Of a stretch of 64,000 bases of DNA, positions 27,688-37,411 are shown one piece after another. The position numbers and the translations under genes are program-made. This stretch comes from Dehalobacterium sp040766325. Its GTDB lineage: Bacteria; Bacillota; Dehalobacteriia; Dehalobacteriales; Dehalobacteriaceae. How positions within the stretch are numbered: the stretch's first letter is position 1; every line of letters begins with the position of its first letter. The DNA lies in the NCBI GenBank assembly GCA_040766325.1, contig JAXGQR010000001.1:62001-126000 (forward strand), read 5' to 3'. The notes under the pieces are model-generated. The model saw only the letters and a program-made list of their open reading frames with translations, was not told where the DNA came from and made no database searches.

Positions 27688-29181
27688 GTGGTGTTGGTGC
27701 GTTCCAAGAGAGGTTTAAAAAAGCAGAGGACTTTTATGTTCTCTGGGATTTTTCTTTTAATGATATTAGCGATATTTATACCTGGTTGTGGATTTGCCGC
27801 TCCTGATGACGACCGTGACACTTTGGTTCTACTGGGCAATGAAAAATTGCCTCCCATTGTCTACAATGACAACGGAACAGCTAAAGGTGTGGTAGTAGAT
27901 ATCGCCCAGGCCATGGGGGAGAAGATTGGCTATAAGGTTAAAGTGATGACTATGAACTGGGAACAAGCACAAAAGACAATGCTTCAAGGTGAGGCTCACG
28001 GACTGCTGCAAATCAATCCCAATCCTGACAGGAATAAATTTTATGATTTTTCAAATCCGCTCTTAAAATCGGATTTCTCCATATTTGTCCGAGATATCAA
28101 TGTAACCATCAGGAGTATTGACGACTTAAAAGGCAAACATGTCGGCGTCGAGGCGGGCGGTTATCCAAGCACTTTGTTGCGCCAATATGAAGGAATCAAC
28201 CTGGAAATTATTTATGATTGGAAAACTTCCTTCAAAGACCTTAGTGAGGGGGTCTTAGATGCGATTGTTGTCGATCGCTGGATTGGTGAATACGAACTTG
28301 CCCAAAGCAGGATCTCCAATATCAAGATTGTGGGGAACCCCATTGAAACCAAGTATTCAAGAATTGCCGTGCGAAAAGGCGATGTGCAAACCCTGTCTTT
28401 AATTAATTCCGGGCTTAATGAAATAAAGGCAGACGGCACCCTTGATAAAATAATGAAACAGTGGCAGGGCAAGAGGGTGATGTACTTAACCCAAGATTAT
28501 TATCGTGCTTTTTTAATGCGCTCAGCACTCCTTTTTCTGTTTTTGGTGGCCATGGTGGCCATTTATGCGGTGAAAAAATATCGAGACTTAAGTAAAAAGC
28601 TTGAGGCCAGCATGAAAGAGAAAATAGAAGAAATCCGCCAGGCCAATGAAAAGCTTCAGGCAGCTAATTTTTTGCTGGAGCGGATTTCACTGATGGATGG
28701 CTTAACCGCAATTGAAAACCGCAGAGCCTTTGATATGGCCTATAACAAAGCCTGGAGACTGTGTCTGCGGGAAGGGATGCCGCTGGCTCTTATCATGATC
28801 GACATTGACCACTTCAAGCTTTTCAATGATACCTATGGTCATTTGTTAGGGGACCAAGCTTTGATCAGAATTGCCGAGGTTATCAATGAGGCCATAAAAC
28901 GACCGGGGGATCTTGCTGCTCGTTACGGTGGTGAGGAATTTGTCATCATGCTGATGAATACCACGGCAGAGGGAGCAACGCATGTTGCCGAGGAAGTACG
29001 CAGAAGGGTGGAAGCATTAGGAATAGAAAACAAAAATATGAAAACCACCTTGACCGTCAGCCTAGGGGTGGCATCAATTGTCCCCCAAATAGACATGGAG
29101 CCTGATCAGTTAATTAGCGCTGCCGATAAAGCCTTGTATATGGCTAAGAAAAGCGGCCGCAACAAAGTTATCAAGTTATAG
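27688..29181 (+). CDS. Diguanylate cyclase with extracytoplasmic SBP_bac_3 sensor
   Basis: A 497-residue membrane signalling protein. It has an N-terminal signal/anchor (about residues 15-32), a periplasmic amino-acid-binding-type domain (about 45-265, with YDFSNPLLKSDFSIFV and DAIVVDRWIGEYEL), a transmembrane helix (~275-293), a coiled-coil linker and a GGDEF domain. The active site is GGEEF (residues 414-418), and an RxxD inhibitory site (405-408) is correctly spaced. It should make c-di-GMP in response to an external small ligand. Start codon choice among GTG 27688, GTG 27691 and GTG 27697 is uncertain. First of three consecutive c-di-GMP genes. Confidence 0.9.
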   Translation: MVLVRSKRGLKKQRTFMFSGIFLLMILAIFIPGCGFAAPDDDRDTLVLLGNEKLPPIVYNDNGTAKGVVVDIAQAMGEKIGYKVKVMTMNWEQAQKTMLQGEAHGLLQINPNPDRNKFYDFSNPLLKSDFSIFVRDINVTIRSIDDLKGKHVGVEAGGYPSTLLRQYEGINLEIIYDWKTSFKDLSEGVLDAIVVDRWIGEYELAQSRISNIKIVGNPIETKYSRIAVRKGDVQTLSLINSGLNEIKADGTLDKIMKQWQGKRVMYLTQDYYRAFLMRSALLFLFLVAMVAIYAVKKYRDLSKKLEASMKEKIEEIRQANEKLQAANFLLERISLMDGLTAIENRRAFDMAYNKAWRLCLREGMPLALIMIDIDHFKLFNDTYGHLLGDQALIRIAEVINEAIKRPGDLAARYGGEEFVIMLMNTTAEGATHVAEEVRRRVEALGIENKNMKTTLTVSLGVASIVPQIDMEPDQLISAADKALYMAKKSGRNKVIKL

Positions 29182-29348
29182 GAAGCAGGGGAAAAAGCAA
29201 AAAAATGTCCTGAAGAAAGGAAAAAATGAATCTTTGTCGAAGATTCAAATATATTGGGGGCTGCAGGCTAAAGAAAGGTTCGCAATGCACAAACCAATAA
29301 AGCACTACAAGCAGCCAAAGAAATTGGCTGGATCAATAGGAGTTCGGT

Positions 29349-31745
29349 ATGATTAGTATTTTGATCGTTTCCCTGTTATTCTTTGCTGTGGGTACAGTTG
29401 TATTGACCAGTGGAATATTAACATTGTAAAGTAATTACAGGGCACCGATTAACAGAGCTTTTTTTGCCCTGGCCACAGCAGTTACTATTTGGTCCTACGG
29501 CATGGCTTTGTCAATTGTTGCCACCGATGCCGCCACTTGTGAAATCTATCGGCGGGTTTCTGCCATCGGCTGGAGCACAGGTTACGCGATTTTGTTGCAC
29601 TTTATCCTAATCATCACAGGCAAATCTTCTGCATTAAATAAGTGGCGGTTATACGTATTATTGTATGTGCCGGCGCTCTTCTTTTTGTTTGTTTTTGCTG
29701 TTCCCAACGGCATAAACCCTAACCCCTACAACCTCCGGCAAACTGCATTTGGCTGGATCAATGTAGCGCATAATAATCTTTGGGATTGGTTGTTCTATGC
29801 CTATTATATCGGGTTTACATTGCAAGGTTTATTCCTTTTATCTCGATGGCGCCAAAATTCACTGGACGACGGCACAAAAAAGAAAGCACGCATTATAAGC
29901 TTATCCATAATCACGGCCCTGGTTTTGGGGACAATTACCGATGTTGTTATCAGCAGTCTGTTTTCTGAACTGCCGCAGATGGCTCCTGTTATTATGCTGA
30001 TACCCATGCTTGCTATCTACCATGTTTTGCAAAAAGACAATTTTGGCATAACGGAGGGACTGGATAAAAAAACCAGCTACCTCATTCTATTCACAAGCGT
30101 TCTTATATATATGATTCTTGCTACCTACCAAGTGTTTTCTGCCTATGCCGGTTATGGTGTCGGATCAACCTTTAATGACGCACCGGTCATCAGAGGGATT
30201 ATTGTGCAAATCCAAATGTTCCTTTCCATATATCTTGTCCTTAAAGAAAATAGACCGGGATATATTGTGGCGGTTTTAATGAACATCAGCAGTATCTTAA
30301 GTGGGATTGCGTTTGTTATTAAATACGATTCGATGACATCTCTGCCTGGAATCGTATCTAATGTGGGTGTGCTGGTGATTATCACGCTCATAAAAACTTA
30401 TAAAGACAAAAACTATGCTTATATAAAAAGGATTAACATCCAGGCTGCCATCCTGAAATATAATAATGAACATGTGCAACTCACAGGGCTTTATAACCGC
30501 GCTGTCTTGGAACAAACCCTGAAAAGGGATGCTTCCTTATCCCTGCCCCATAAGCGGGCGTTGATAAATATCAATTTGTCTGCCATGCATGCCCTGAGTC
30601 TCCGTTACGGATATAATTATATCCAAATCATGCTTAAAGATATTGCTGGAGCTCTTAAGGCTTATTGTAATGATGATTACTTATTGTATAATACCTATGA
30701 ATATCGTTTTGTTTTTTATGTAAAAGCATATCAAGATGAAAAAGAATTGACGGCCTTTTGCGCAAATGTATTAAAAACCTTGAATTCTTATCTCTATGTC
30801 CATGGAATAGGGATCGGCATCGGCATTTTACCTATAGACAAATCGATTGCCCATGATGGCAACGAGCTTTCAAAAAGGCTGATGATTACCAGCGAAGAAG
30901 CTACAAAATATGGAAACAATACTAATATTTTGTTTTATAATAAAGAATTTGATCTGCAAATCACGCGTGAGAATGAGATCAGCCGCGAATTAAGAGAGAT
31001 CGCTGAAGGAATCAAGACCAAAAGACTTTATTTGCATTATCAGCCGGTTTTTGATCTTGTTTCCCGTAAAATTTGTGGATTCGAAGCTTTGGCAAGGCTT
31101 TACAGTGAAAAATATGGATTGATTTCGCCTGTGGAGTTCATCCTGTTAGCCGAAAAAACAAATATGATTGCTCTCCTTGGGGCAAGGATCATTCTTCAGG
31201 CCTTTGGCTTTTTAAACAAACTGCACGAGAATGGTCACGAGCTAGTGGTCACGATTAATATTTCCGTGATTCAGATGCTGGAAGAGGGATTTGTCCATAA
31301 GTTGCTCAGCATGATTAACCAAATGCAGGTAAATCCCGAATGTATAGGCATTGAACTTACAGAACCGGTTTTTGCCACAGAGAGAGCAGAAATAAACAGG
31401 GTTATTGATGAGCTTAAAGACGCAGGGATCAAAGTGCTCATTGACGACTTTGGGACAGGGTATTCCTCTTTTGGTCGTGTCGGGGAATTAAATGTTGATC
31501 ACCTAAAAATTGATAAAAGTTTTATTGATAAATTAATGGAAGAAAATCCGGAAAAAGCCTTAACCGGCGATATCATTTCTATGGCTCATAAGCTCGGCTA
31601 TGGTGTTATCGCCGAAGGCGTTGAGCACGAGAAGCAGCTAAGTTACTTACATAGTCAAGGCTGTGATAAAATTCAGGGGTATCTCATCAGTAAGCCCCTT
31701 GATGAAGATGAGGTACTTAATTTTTTAAGAAGCTACACACGTTAG
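29349..31745 (+). pseudogene. Membrane 7TM - degenerate GGDEF - EAL protein with internal stop
   Basis: From ATG 29349, preceded by AGGAG, the frame encodes MISILIVSLLFFAVGTVVLT, meets TAA at 29427-29429, then continues in the same frame with SNYRAPINRAFFALATAV and the rest. The first ATG after the stop (29502) lacks a ribosome site and would lose the first membrane span. The region holds a 7TM-type sensor, a GGDEF-like domain with no GGDEF (EYRFVFY at that place) and an intact EAL domain: GFEALARL (Glu579), NISV, GIELTEPVF, DDFGTGYSS, LKIDKSFI, AEGVEHEKQL. It is probably a c-di-GMP phosphodiesterase if translated from 29502 or by readthrough. Confidence 0.75.
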
Positions 31746-31859
31746 ATACTAAGGATATGAAGAATGTACTTAGAACACCTATGGAAAACAGTATACGGCC
31801 TTTAAAGACAATTAGCCGAAAACTACTAAACCGCAGCGCAAACTGAAAGGAAACTCTTA

Positions 31860-32945
31860 ATGGAAGAAAATTACATGGCAACAAATTTTGTAGATGTAGC
31901 TGCTCTGGTCATCTTGTGCTATCTAATATACAGCAACAGTATACTGCATCAGAATCGGAAAAGGCCTTTTTATTTGGGGATTGTGTTAACTGTTTTGGTT
32001 ATATTGGCGGAGGCCGGGACGATCATTGCCGGCGCCAATGCCGATCTGCGCTTTTTGCATATTTTCTGTAATGTTTTCGGTTTTGCCATGGCGCCCTTGA
32101 TTCCTATCATTTTACTTGCTATTACTGATGTTCACATGTTGCTAACCAATAAATTGCTGCTGCTACCGTCAATTTTGAATTTGTTCGCCACTGTTTTATC
32201 TCCTTGGCTTGGCTTTGTGTTTTATATTGATCTCAACAACCATTATGCCAGAGGAGATTTATTTTTTATTTTTATTGCTTCTTATTTTATAAATTTGATC
32301 ATTCTCTTATTTAGTACAATGCGGATAGGGCACAAGCACCATTATCCAATAAAAAGGAAGATCACCGCCTTGTCGCTCTTTGTAATAGCCGGTACAAGCC
32401 TGCAGCTTATTCTGTCTTCTATCTATTCCTCGTGGCATAGTGTGACCTTGGCCCTTTTGCTTTATTACCTCATATTATCTGAATTTGACGGCAGCTTTGA
32501 TGCGTTAACGAGACTTCAGAATCGCGCGGCTTATGATAAAATGGCCCATATGATGGACGGTAGAAATCCCAAGCCTTATTCCGTGATCGTTATGGATATC
32601 AATAATTTTAAAGAGATAAACGATACCTACGGACATGATTTTGGCGATACGGTGATAAAAAAAGTGGCGTCGGTGATCAAGAAATCATTTGACACCGGTT
32701 ATGCCTGTTATCGTGTCGGTGGAGATGAATTCTTCGTTATCAGCCGTGAAACTGACCCGGCAAAAATCGAAGTTCGGTTGAAGTCGATGACGCATAGACT
32801 AATAAATGAACGCAAGAAGGAAAGCCGTTTGCCGACCGTTGCCTATGGTTACTCTATCTTTGAAGGAGGAGATGCGATTGGTTTTCAGGAAGTGCTCAAA
32901 GCAGCAGATGATCAAATGTACTACTATAAGAAAATCCTAAAATAG
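31860..32945 (+). CDS. Membrane diguanylate cyclase (GGDEF)
   Basis: A 361-residue protein with about seven hydrophobic spans in residues 1-205 and a C-terminal GGDEF domain (TRLQNRAAYDKM, MDINNFKEINDTYGHDFGD, active site GGDEF at 287-291). No RxxD inhibitory site is at the usual place five residues upstream, so it may lack product inhibition. It follows the EAL gene by 114 bp in the same direction. A hairpin terminator overlaps its stop. Confidence 0.88.
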   Translation: MEENYMATNFVDVAALVILCYLIYSNSILHQNRKRPFYLGIVLTVLVILAEAGTIIAGANADLRFLHIFCNVFGFAMAPLIPIILLAITDVHMLLTNKLLLLPSILNLFATVLSPWLGFVFYIDLNNHYARGDLFFIFIASYFINLIILLFSTMRIGHKHHYPIKRKITALSLFVIAGTSLQLILSSIYSSWHSVTLALLLYYLILSEFDGSFDALTRLQNRAAYDKMAHMMDGRNPKPYSVIVMDINNFKEINDTYGHDFGDTVIKKVASVIKKSFDTGYACYRVGGDEFFVISRETDPAKIEVRLKSMTHRLINERKKESRLPTVAYGYSIFEGGDAIGFQEVLKAADDQMYYYKKILK

Positions 32946-32973
32946 CCTAGGCAGAATATCTGTCTAGGCTAAA
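32943..32973 (+). terminator. Rho-independent terminator after diguanylate cyclase
   Basis: 13-bp arms TAGCCTAGGCAGA (32943-32955) and 32959-32971 with one G-U-type mismatch and a 3-base loop, followed by AATTTTT. The stem includes the stop codon of the preceding gene. Confidence 0.75.
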
Positions 32974-33180
32974 TTTTTCACAACTTATGCTATTGTATTA
33001 GGGTAGATTAAAACTTAAAATACTATTTTTACTAAATAAATAGAGGATAATTTAATTTTATCACGAATAATAGATGCTAAAGAAATACTTATAAAAAAGA
33101 ATCAAACAACCACAATAATTATTATTAAATTTCAACAACAAACATACTACACGTTACTAAAAAACCCAGTGTATTTCATC

Positions 33181-33604
33181 TTTGGCGCACAACACATAGC
33201 GGTCACGATATCTATATGGATCGGGAGCACTTCCTATGTAAAAACCTGGAAAGTTAGCCTAGGAAGCGCAACCCTAAACAAGGCGTGTATAATTAGTACG
33301 TTCATTTAGCAGGTTAACAATACTAATTTGACGCCTCAAAAAGGAGGTGACATCTTTTAAACAAAGGTATTTAAATGCACTCTCATCATTGTCAACGATA
33401 AGAAATCTACCTTAATTTTATATCGAAAATATTATATTCATTCTAATAAATTTTTGCAAGGCGGAGTCTTGTTAATTATGTTTAATTTCTTGCTTTCCAT
33501 TGATATCTACCGCTGTTGTGGTAAGTATGTTCTTACATATAGATAACAGTTTTAGAGTAATAACCATGCGTCTTTTTAATGCGATATTAAAAGGAGGTCT
33601 ATTT
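33181..33604 (+). promoter_or_regulatory. Structured, unexplained leader upstream of the BCCT gene
   Basis: The 630-bp gap from 32974 to 33604 holds no gene. Within it two stems are visible: CTTCCTA (33230-33236) with TAGGAAG (33260-33266), and a compound stem AGGCGT/ACGCCT (33281-33286, 33331-33336) with AATTAGTA/TACTAATT (33291-33298, 33321-33328). A strong AAAGGAGGTGA follows at about 33340 with no usable open frame after it. It could be a riboswitch-like leader or the remnant of a lost small gene; it does not match a class I recognise. Confidence 0.4.
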
Positions 33605-35161
33605 ATGGATTTTTTGAAGGGGTTAGACAAGAAAGTGTTTTATCCGGCTGCCGCTATTTGTTTAGTTTGTATTATCTGGATGGCTGTTATGCCGGAAGCG
33701 GCCGGGAATGGCATTAACACGGCGTTGAACTATATTTATGATACCCTTGGCTGGTTGTATTTACTGATTGTGTCTATTTTTGTGCTGATTTGCTTTATTC
33801 TTGCGTTTAGTAGATATGGGAAGGTTAAGTTAGGAAAAGATGACGATGTGCCGGAATATTCCACTTTTAGCTGGTTTGCGATGCTTTTCAGTGCTGCCAT
33901 GGGTATCGGACTGGTGTTTTGGAGTATTGCCGAGCCGATGACCTATTTTGCGTCTCCCCCTGTAGGAGAAGCAAAATCCCTTGAGGCTGCTCAATGGGGT
34001 TTAAGACAAACTTATTTTCACTGGGGCTTACACCCTTGGTCGATTTATGCCATCACCGGCATGGCACTTGCATATGTTAGCTTTAGAAAAGATCTGCCTG
34101 CCAGGATCAGTTCCATATTTGAACCTATTTTAGGCAGAGATAATCTAGATGGCGGATATGCGAAAGCCATTGATGTTTTCGCGATTATCGCTACCGTTGC
34201 CGGCGTGGGCACATCCTTAGGGTTTGGTGCCATGCAGATTAACGGAGGATTAAACTATCTGTTTAATATGGAAGTAAACAACGCTAATACCGTTTTGGTT
34301 ATTGCCGTGGTAACCGTGTTATTTATTGCTTCTGCAGTAACAGGTATTAGAAGAGGAATTCTCTGGCTTAGCAACATTAATATGTCATTAATGGGCATTT
34401 TGATGTTGTTTTTATTAATTACCGGACCTACCTTGTATATTTTTAATATGATTATTGCCACAGTTGGTGATTATTTACAAAATATTCTCTGGCTAAGCTT
34501 CTATACGGACCCCAGTGGGGTTTATGCAGAAAAAGCCGGTTACAATTGGGTCGGGGGATGGACCGTGTTTTATTGGGCCTGGTGGATCTCTTGGGGACCA
34601 TTTGTCGGGGGATTTATTGCCAGAATTTCTAAGGGACGGACGATTCGAGAGTTTATAATAGGTACCTTGATTATTCCGGTATTACTAAGCTTTGTCTGGA
34701 TCGGGATATTCGGTTCAACGGCTCTAAGTATTGACCTTTTCGGCTCTGGCGGAATTGCCGAAGCCGTGGCTGCAGACCAGACCAGCGCCTTGTTTATTAC
34801 TTTACATCATCTGCCTGCGGGGACAATCTTTGCTTTTGTGGCTACGGCATTAATTGCTACCTTCTTTATTACCTCTGCTGACTCGGCTACATTCACTATT
34901 GGGATGTATTCTTCAGGTGGTGCACTTGAACCGCACACCGGTATCAAAGTATTTTGGGGGCTTATTGAAGGGGGAGTAACCGCAGCATTGGTTGTCGTCG
35001 GAGGAATGAATGCATTGAAGGCAGCTTCAATTTTTACAGCCTTACCCTTTATGGTAATCATTTGCGGGATAATTTATTGCATGTTCAAATACCTGAACGG
35101 TGAGTTTGCCCAGCAAGAAAAAGCAACAAAAGTGGTGCAGAGCCAATCCGTTAAGATGTAA
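33605..35161 (+). CDS. BCCT-family betaine/carnitine/choline transporter
   Basis: A 518-residue secondary transporter with about 12 membrane spans. Family signatures include SAAMGIGLVFWSIAEPM, WGLHPWSIYA and the core FYWAWWISWGPFVGGFIARI followed by SKGRTIREF. Such carriers import trimethylammonium compounds such as glycine betaine, for osmoprotection or, in this bacterial group, as methyl-group growth substrates. ATG 33605 is chosen because AAAAGGAGG lies eight bases upstream; a longer frame from 33500 has no such site. No methyltransferase gene is adjacent. Confidence 0.93.
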   Translation: MDFLKGLDKKVFYPAAAICLVCIIWMAVMPEAAGNGINTALNYIYDTLGWLYLLIVSIFVLICFILAFSRYGKVKLGKDDDVPEYSTFSWFAMLFSAAMGIGLVFWSIAEPMTYFASPPVGEAKSLEAAQWGLRQTYFHWGLHPWSIYAITGMALAYVSFRKDLPARISSIFEPILGRDNLDGGYAKAIDVFAIIATVAGVGTSLGFGAMQINGGLNYLFNMEVNNANTVLVIAVVTVLFIASAVTGIRRGILWLSNINMSLMGILMLFLLITGPTLYIFNMIIATVGDYLQNILWLSFYTDPSGVYAEKAGYNWVGGWTVFYWAWWISWGPFVGGFIARISKGRTIREFIIGTLIIPVLLSFVWIGIFGSTALSIDLFGSGGIAEAVAADQTSALFITLHHLPAGTIFAFVATALIATFFITSADSATFTIGMYSSGGALEPHTGIKVFWGLIEGGVTAALVVVGGMNALKAASIFTALPFMVIICGIIYCMFKYLNGEFAQQEKATKVVQSQSVKM

Positions 35162-35194
35162 ATTAAATATAGCACTAATTTAGGATTGCCGGGG

Positions 35195-35301
35195 AGATTG
35201 CCAGGGGGACGAGATTGCCAGGGGACGGGGTTGTTGACAACCTGATTTATCAGGTTGTCAACAACCCCGTCCCCCTGGCAATCTCGTCCCCCTGGCAATC
35301 T
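35195..35301. repeat. Large near-perfect GGGGACGG hairpin between convergent genes
   Basis: Arms of about 50 bases (35195-35244 and 35251-35301) are complementary apart from one extra G in the right arm, with a 6-base loop. Each arm contains two tandem units of the form GATTGCCAGGGGGACG and a TTGTTGACAACCTG tip. It lies between the BCCT gene and a minus-strand gene and can act as terminator for both. Largest member of the repeat family in the window. Confidence 0.85.
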
Positions 35302-35309
35302 ATTTTGTT

Positions 35310-36839
35310 TTATAGGTGTGCGGCCATGGTCTCCAGACGGGAGATGGTTTCTTGACGGTCAGATTTATTCTCGAGTTCCACCGCAAAATGGATATTTATG
35401 TAATCCAAAAAGGCAGCCGTCATATTACTTTCATTAATGGCAAAAAAAACGGAAGGAGGAGTGGTTTTACCCACCAAGACTCCCACCCCTTCTTTGACAT
35501 AAACCATAGACCCGGCCAACTGCTTGTCGTTAATTAAATGGATGTGATAATTTTTATGGGTTTTAAGCATTTTAATCACATGCTCAAGATGCTCTTTAAA
35601 TTCCTGGGGCGTGTAATAGGACGGGGTTCCTCCGGGCATATCGGAAAATTCCATGACTGCCTTTCCCTGCAGGATGGTTTTAAGCTCCGGTAAGATAAGC
35701 ATTTCTGTAAAGTTGTGGTTTTCCAGCAAAGCGAGTAAACGGTCGGTTTTTTTTTGCTGATAGGTAAGCAGAGGTTCAGCCGTTGCATGTGGAAGACCTT
35801 CTATCCGGCGCAACATAAGCTGCGTCGGCATAGTAATATGGCTGAGGGTGTTGGTCTTTAAAATGGTATCACTTTTTTCAGCTTCGAATTCCGCTAAGAT
35901 TTCCAGATAATCCCCCTGGTTGAGGGGATTGAAGATATGCATCAGGGGGCGGCAGAGAGCCAGGAAATCATGAAATTCGGACTGTAGTGCCAGAAGTGCT
36001 TTCTGGCGGGTGAAAAGCAAATTGACGGTGTTCTCAATCCCGTCCCGTACCGAGGAAGAAGTAACGGCGGCCGTTTGAGGCGCGATAAATAGTGTACGTC
36101 GGAAAATGCCGTCACGGGTTCTCGGGCAATAATAAGGTTCGATCGCACCGGTCATGTAAATCGGCACCCAGCCTTTAATACCCGTCAACATTTCATTAAA
36201 ATCGCGGTTAATGGTGTGGATTATTTTGATGCGGTTGCCGTTTTTCAAGATCTGAAACATCAGTGCGGTCCAGCGGGCAAAGTACTCCGGATCTTCCGAC
36301 AGCCATCTCATATCCTCGTTACTGCACAGTAACAGAGTTTGCGGGGTTTTATTCTGCAATACCAGCGAAAGGAAATGTAAAACGGCAGTACGCTTTCCTT
36401 CCACGCCGTAAAATATTTCTACATCCTTAAGCAGCTCGGGAACATTGAGGGCTGCTGCCTCCTTTGCAGCAGGGGCAGGTTTTTTAAAATGAAAACCTGC
36501 CACCTCTTTGAGAAAATCGTCGATTGAACCTTGATGATCAGGCGTTTTTTCCAGCAGCCAATTTAGAAGGAGGGTTTCCATGTTCTCTGATTGATGGGGT
36601 TTGATGGAGGAACTGTTTTTTATGGCCTCAAAAAGGGCAGCTTTTTGATAATCAGAGTTACAGATACGGGAAAAATACCTGGCCATGGCCGGGATGTACT
36701 CGGCATTCTTTACCGGGGTACGGGCTCCCCGACGCAGACGGCTGATAAAGGAAGCATCCAGGGCAATATTGCGAGCCAGCAGGCTATTGGATGTTCTGGT
36801 AATATTCATGAGCAAATTCAATTTTTCGTCAAAAAGCAT
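35310..36839 (-). CDS. Large HTH-type protein of unknown function
   Basis: A 509-residue soluble protein. Residues ~1-60 look like a lambda-repressor-type HTH (MNITRTSNSLLARNIALDAS, FISRLRRGARTP). Residues ~65-120 are helical. The remaining ~380 residues form a domain I do not recognise, with no cysteines of a metal site and no ATPase motif. It is preceded on the minus strand by GGAGGAAG. It diverges from the 37-53 kb gene cluster across a 160-bp region containing a TTTGGCA-type dyad, so it may regulate that cluster; this is inference. Confidence 0.6.
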   Translation of the reverse strand: MLFDEKLNLLMNITRTSNSLLARNIALDASFISRLRRGARTPVKNAEYIPAMARYFSRICNSDYQKAALFEAIKNSSSIKPHQSENMETLLLNWLLEKTPDHQGSIDDFLKEVAGFHFKKPAPAAKEAAALNVPELLKDVEIFYGVEGKRTAVLHFLSLVLQNKTPQTLLLCSNEDMRWLSEDPEYFARWTALMFQILKNGNRIKIIHTINRDFNEMLTGIKGWVPIYMTGAIEPYYCPRTRDGIFRRTLFIAPQTAAVTSSSVRDGIENTVNLLFTRQKALLALQSEFHDFLALCRPLMHIFNPLNQGDYLEILAEFEAEKSDTILKTNTLSHITMPTQLMLRRIEGLPHATAEPLLTYQQKKTDRLLALLENHNFTEMLILPELKTILQGKAVMEFSDMPGGTPSYYTPQEFKEHLEHVIKMLKTHKNYHIHLINDKQLAGSMVYVKEGVGVLVGKTTPPSVFFAINESNMTAAFLDYINIHFAVELENKSDRQETISRLETMAAHL

Positions 36840-36917
36840 CTTCCTTCCTCCTTATAAAAAACATTATATAATAAAGGCAACACACTTTCTATCCTTTTGA
36901 CACAAATCGTGCCAATA

Positions 36918-36934
36918 ATTTGGCATTGCCAAAT
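36918..36934. promoter_or_regulatory. Palindrome ATTTGGCA-T-TGCCAAAT
   Basis: A perfect 8+8 bp dyad with a 1-base centre, and a related half-site GTGCCAA just upstream (36909-36915). It lies between the divergent HTH gene (start 36839) and the 37-kb cluster (first start about 37021), the right place for a shared operator. Confidence 0.6.
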
Positions 36935-37020
36935 CCGGCATCAGGACACATTTTTCTTGATTAATTGCTAAAATAGAAAGTAATAGTGGTTGCAGTAAAT
37001 TGAAGGCAGAGGTGAACGGA

Positions 37021-37335
37021 TTGAACCTTGAAATCAAGTTAAAAGCTGGTTTCTTTAAGACTCAAGCTTATTGTCTGACCACCAAATCGAGACAAATCGT
37101 TTTGACTCCCTTGGACAATGGGGAAATGGAACGTCAGGTAATAGAGTGGGAAGAACTCAAGTCCTTCAGTATTATCAGCCGGAACATGATCTCTGTTGAA
37201 TTAGAGATCGCGACCCTTAGCCATACCTACTTTGGCAGCATCTCATCTTCTGATGATTTGGAGGAAATAATCAAAAATCTTGCCCGGGAATTTGGCACTA
37301 AATTTATTTTTCAGCATGGAAACATTCAAACATGA
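37021..37335 (+). CDS. Small hypothetical protein, PH-like
   Basis: A ~104-residue soluble protein starting at TTG 37021 behind AGAGGTG (a TTG at 37000 is in frame but lacks a site). Predicted mostly beta-strand with a C-terminal helix (SSDDLEEIIKNLAREFG), a layout like bacterial PH-type domains. No family is recognised. It is the first gene of the plus-strand cluster that continues to the giant repeat protein. Confidence 0.55.
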   Translation: MNLEIKLKAGFFKTQAYCLTTKSRQIVLTPLDNGEMERQVIEWEELKSFSIISRNMISVELEIATLSHTYFGSISSSDDLEEIIKNLAREFGTKFIFQHGNIQT

Positions 37336-37411
37336 TACATAAAAGGTATCGGCAAAAGGCCAAGGCTATCGCTACTGGACTTAGTAAACCTGACAGGAGG
37401 GAGAAAAATTT

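Noticed and set aside
33335..33365. Possible 16S rRNA 3' end or a small gene behind AAAGGAGGTGA
   Set aside because: No other rRNA sequence surrounds it, the strand is that of a ribosome site rather than its anti-SD, and the next ATG frame stops after seven codons.
35310..36839. Sigma-54 activator or STAND ATPase assignment for the large HTH protein
   Set aside because: No Walker A or B motif is present, so only the N-terminal HTH can be supported.
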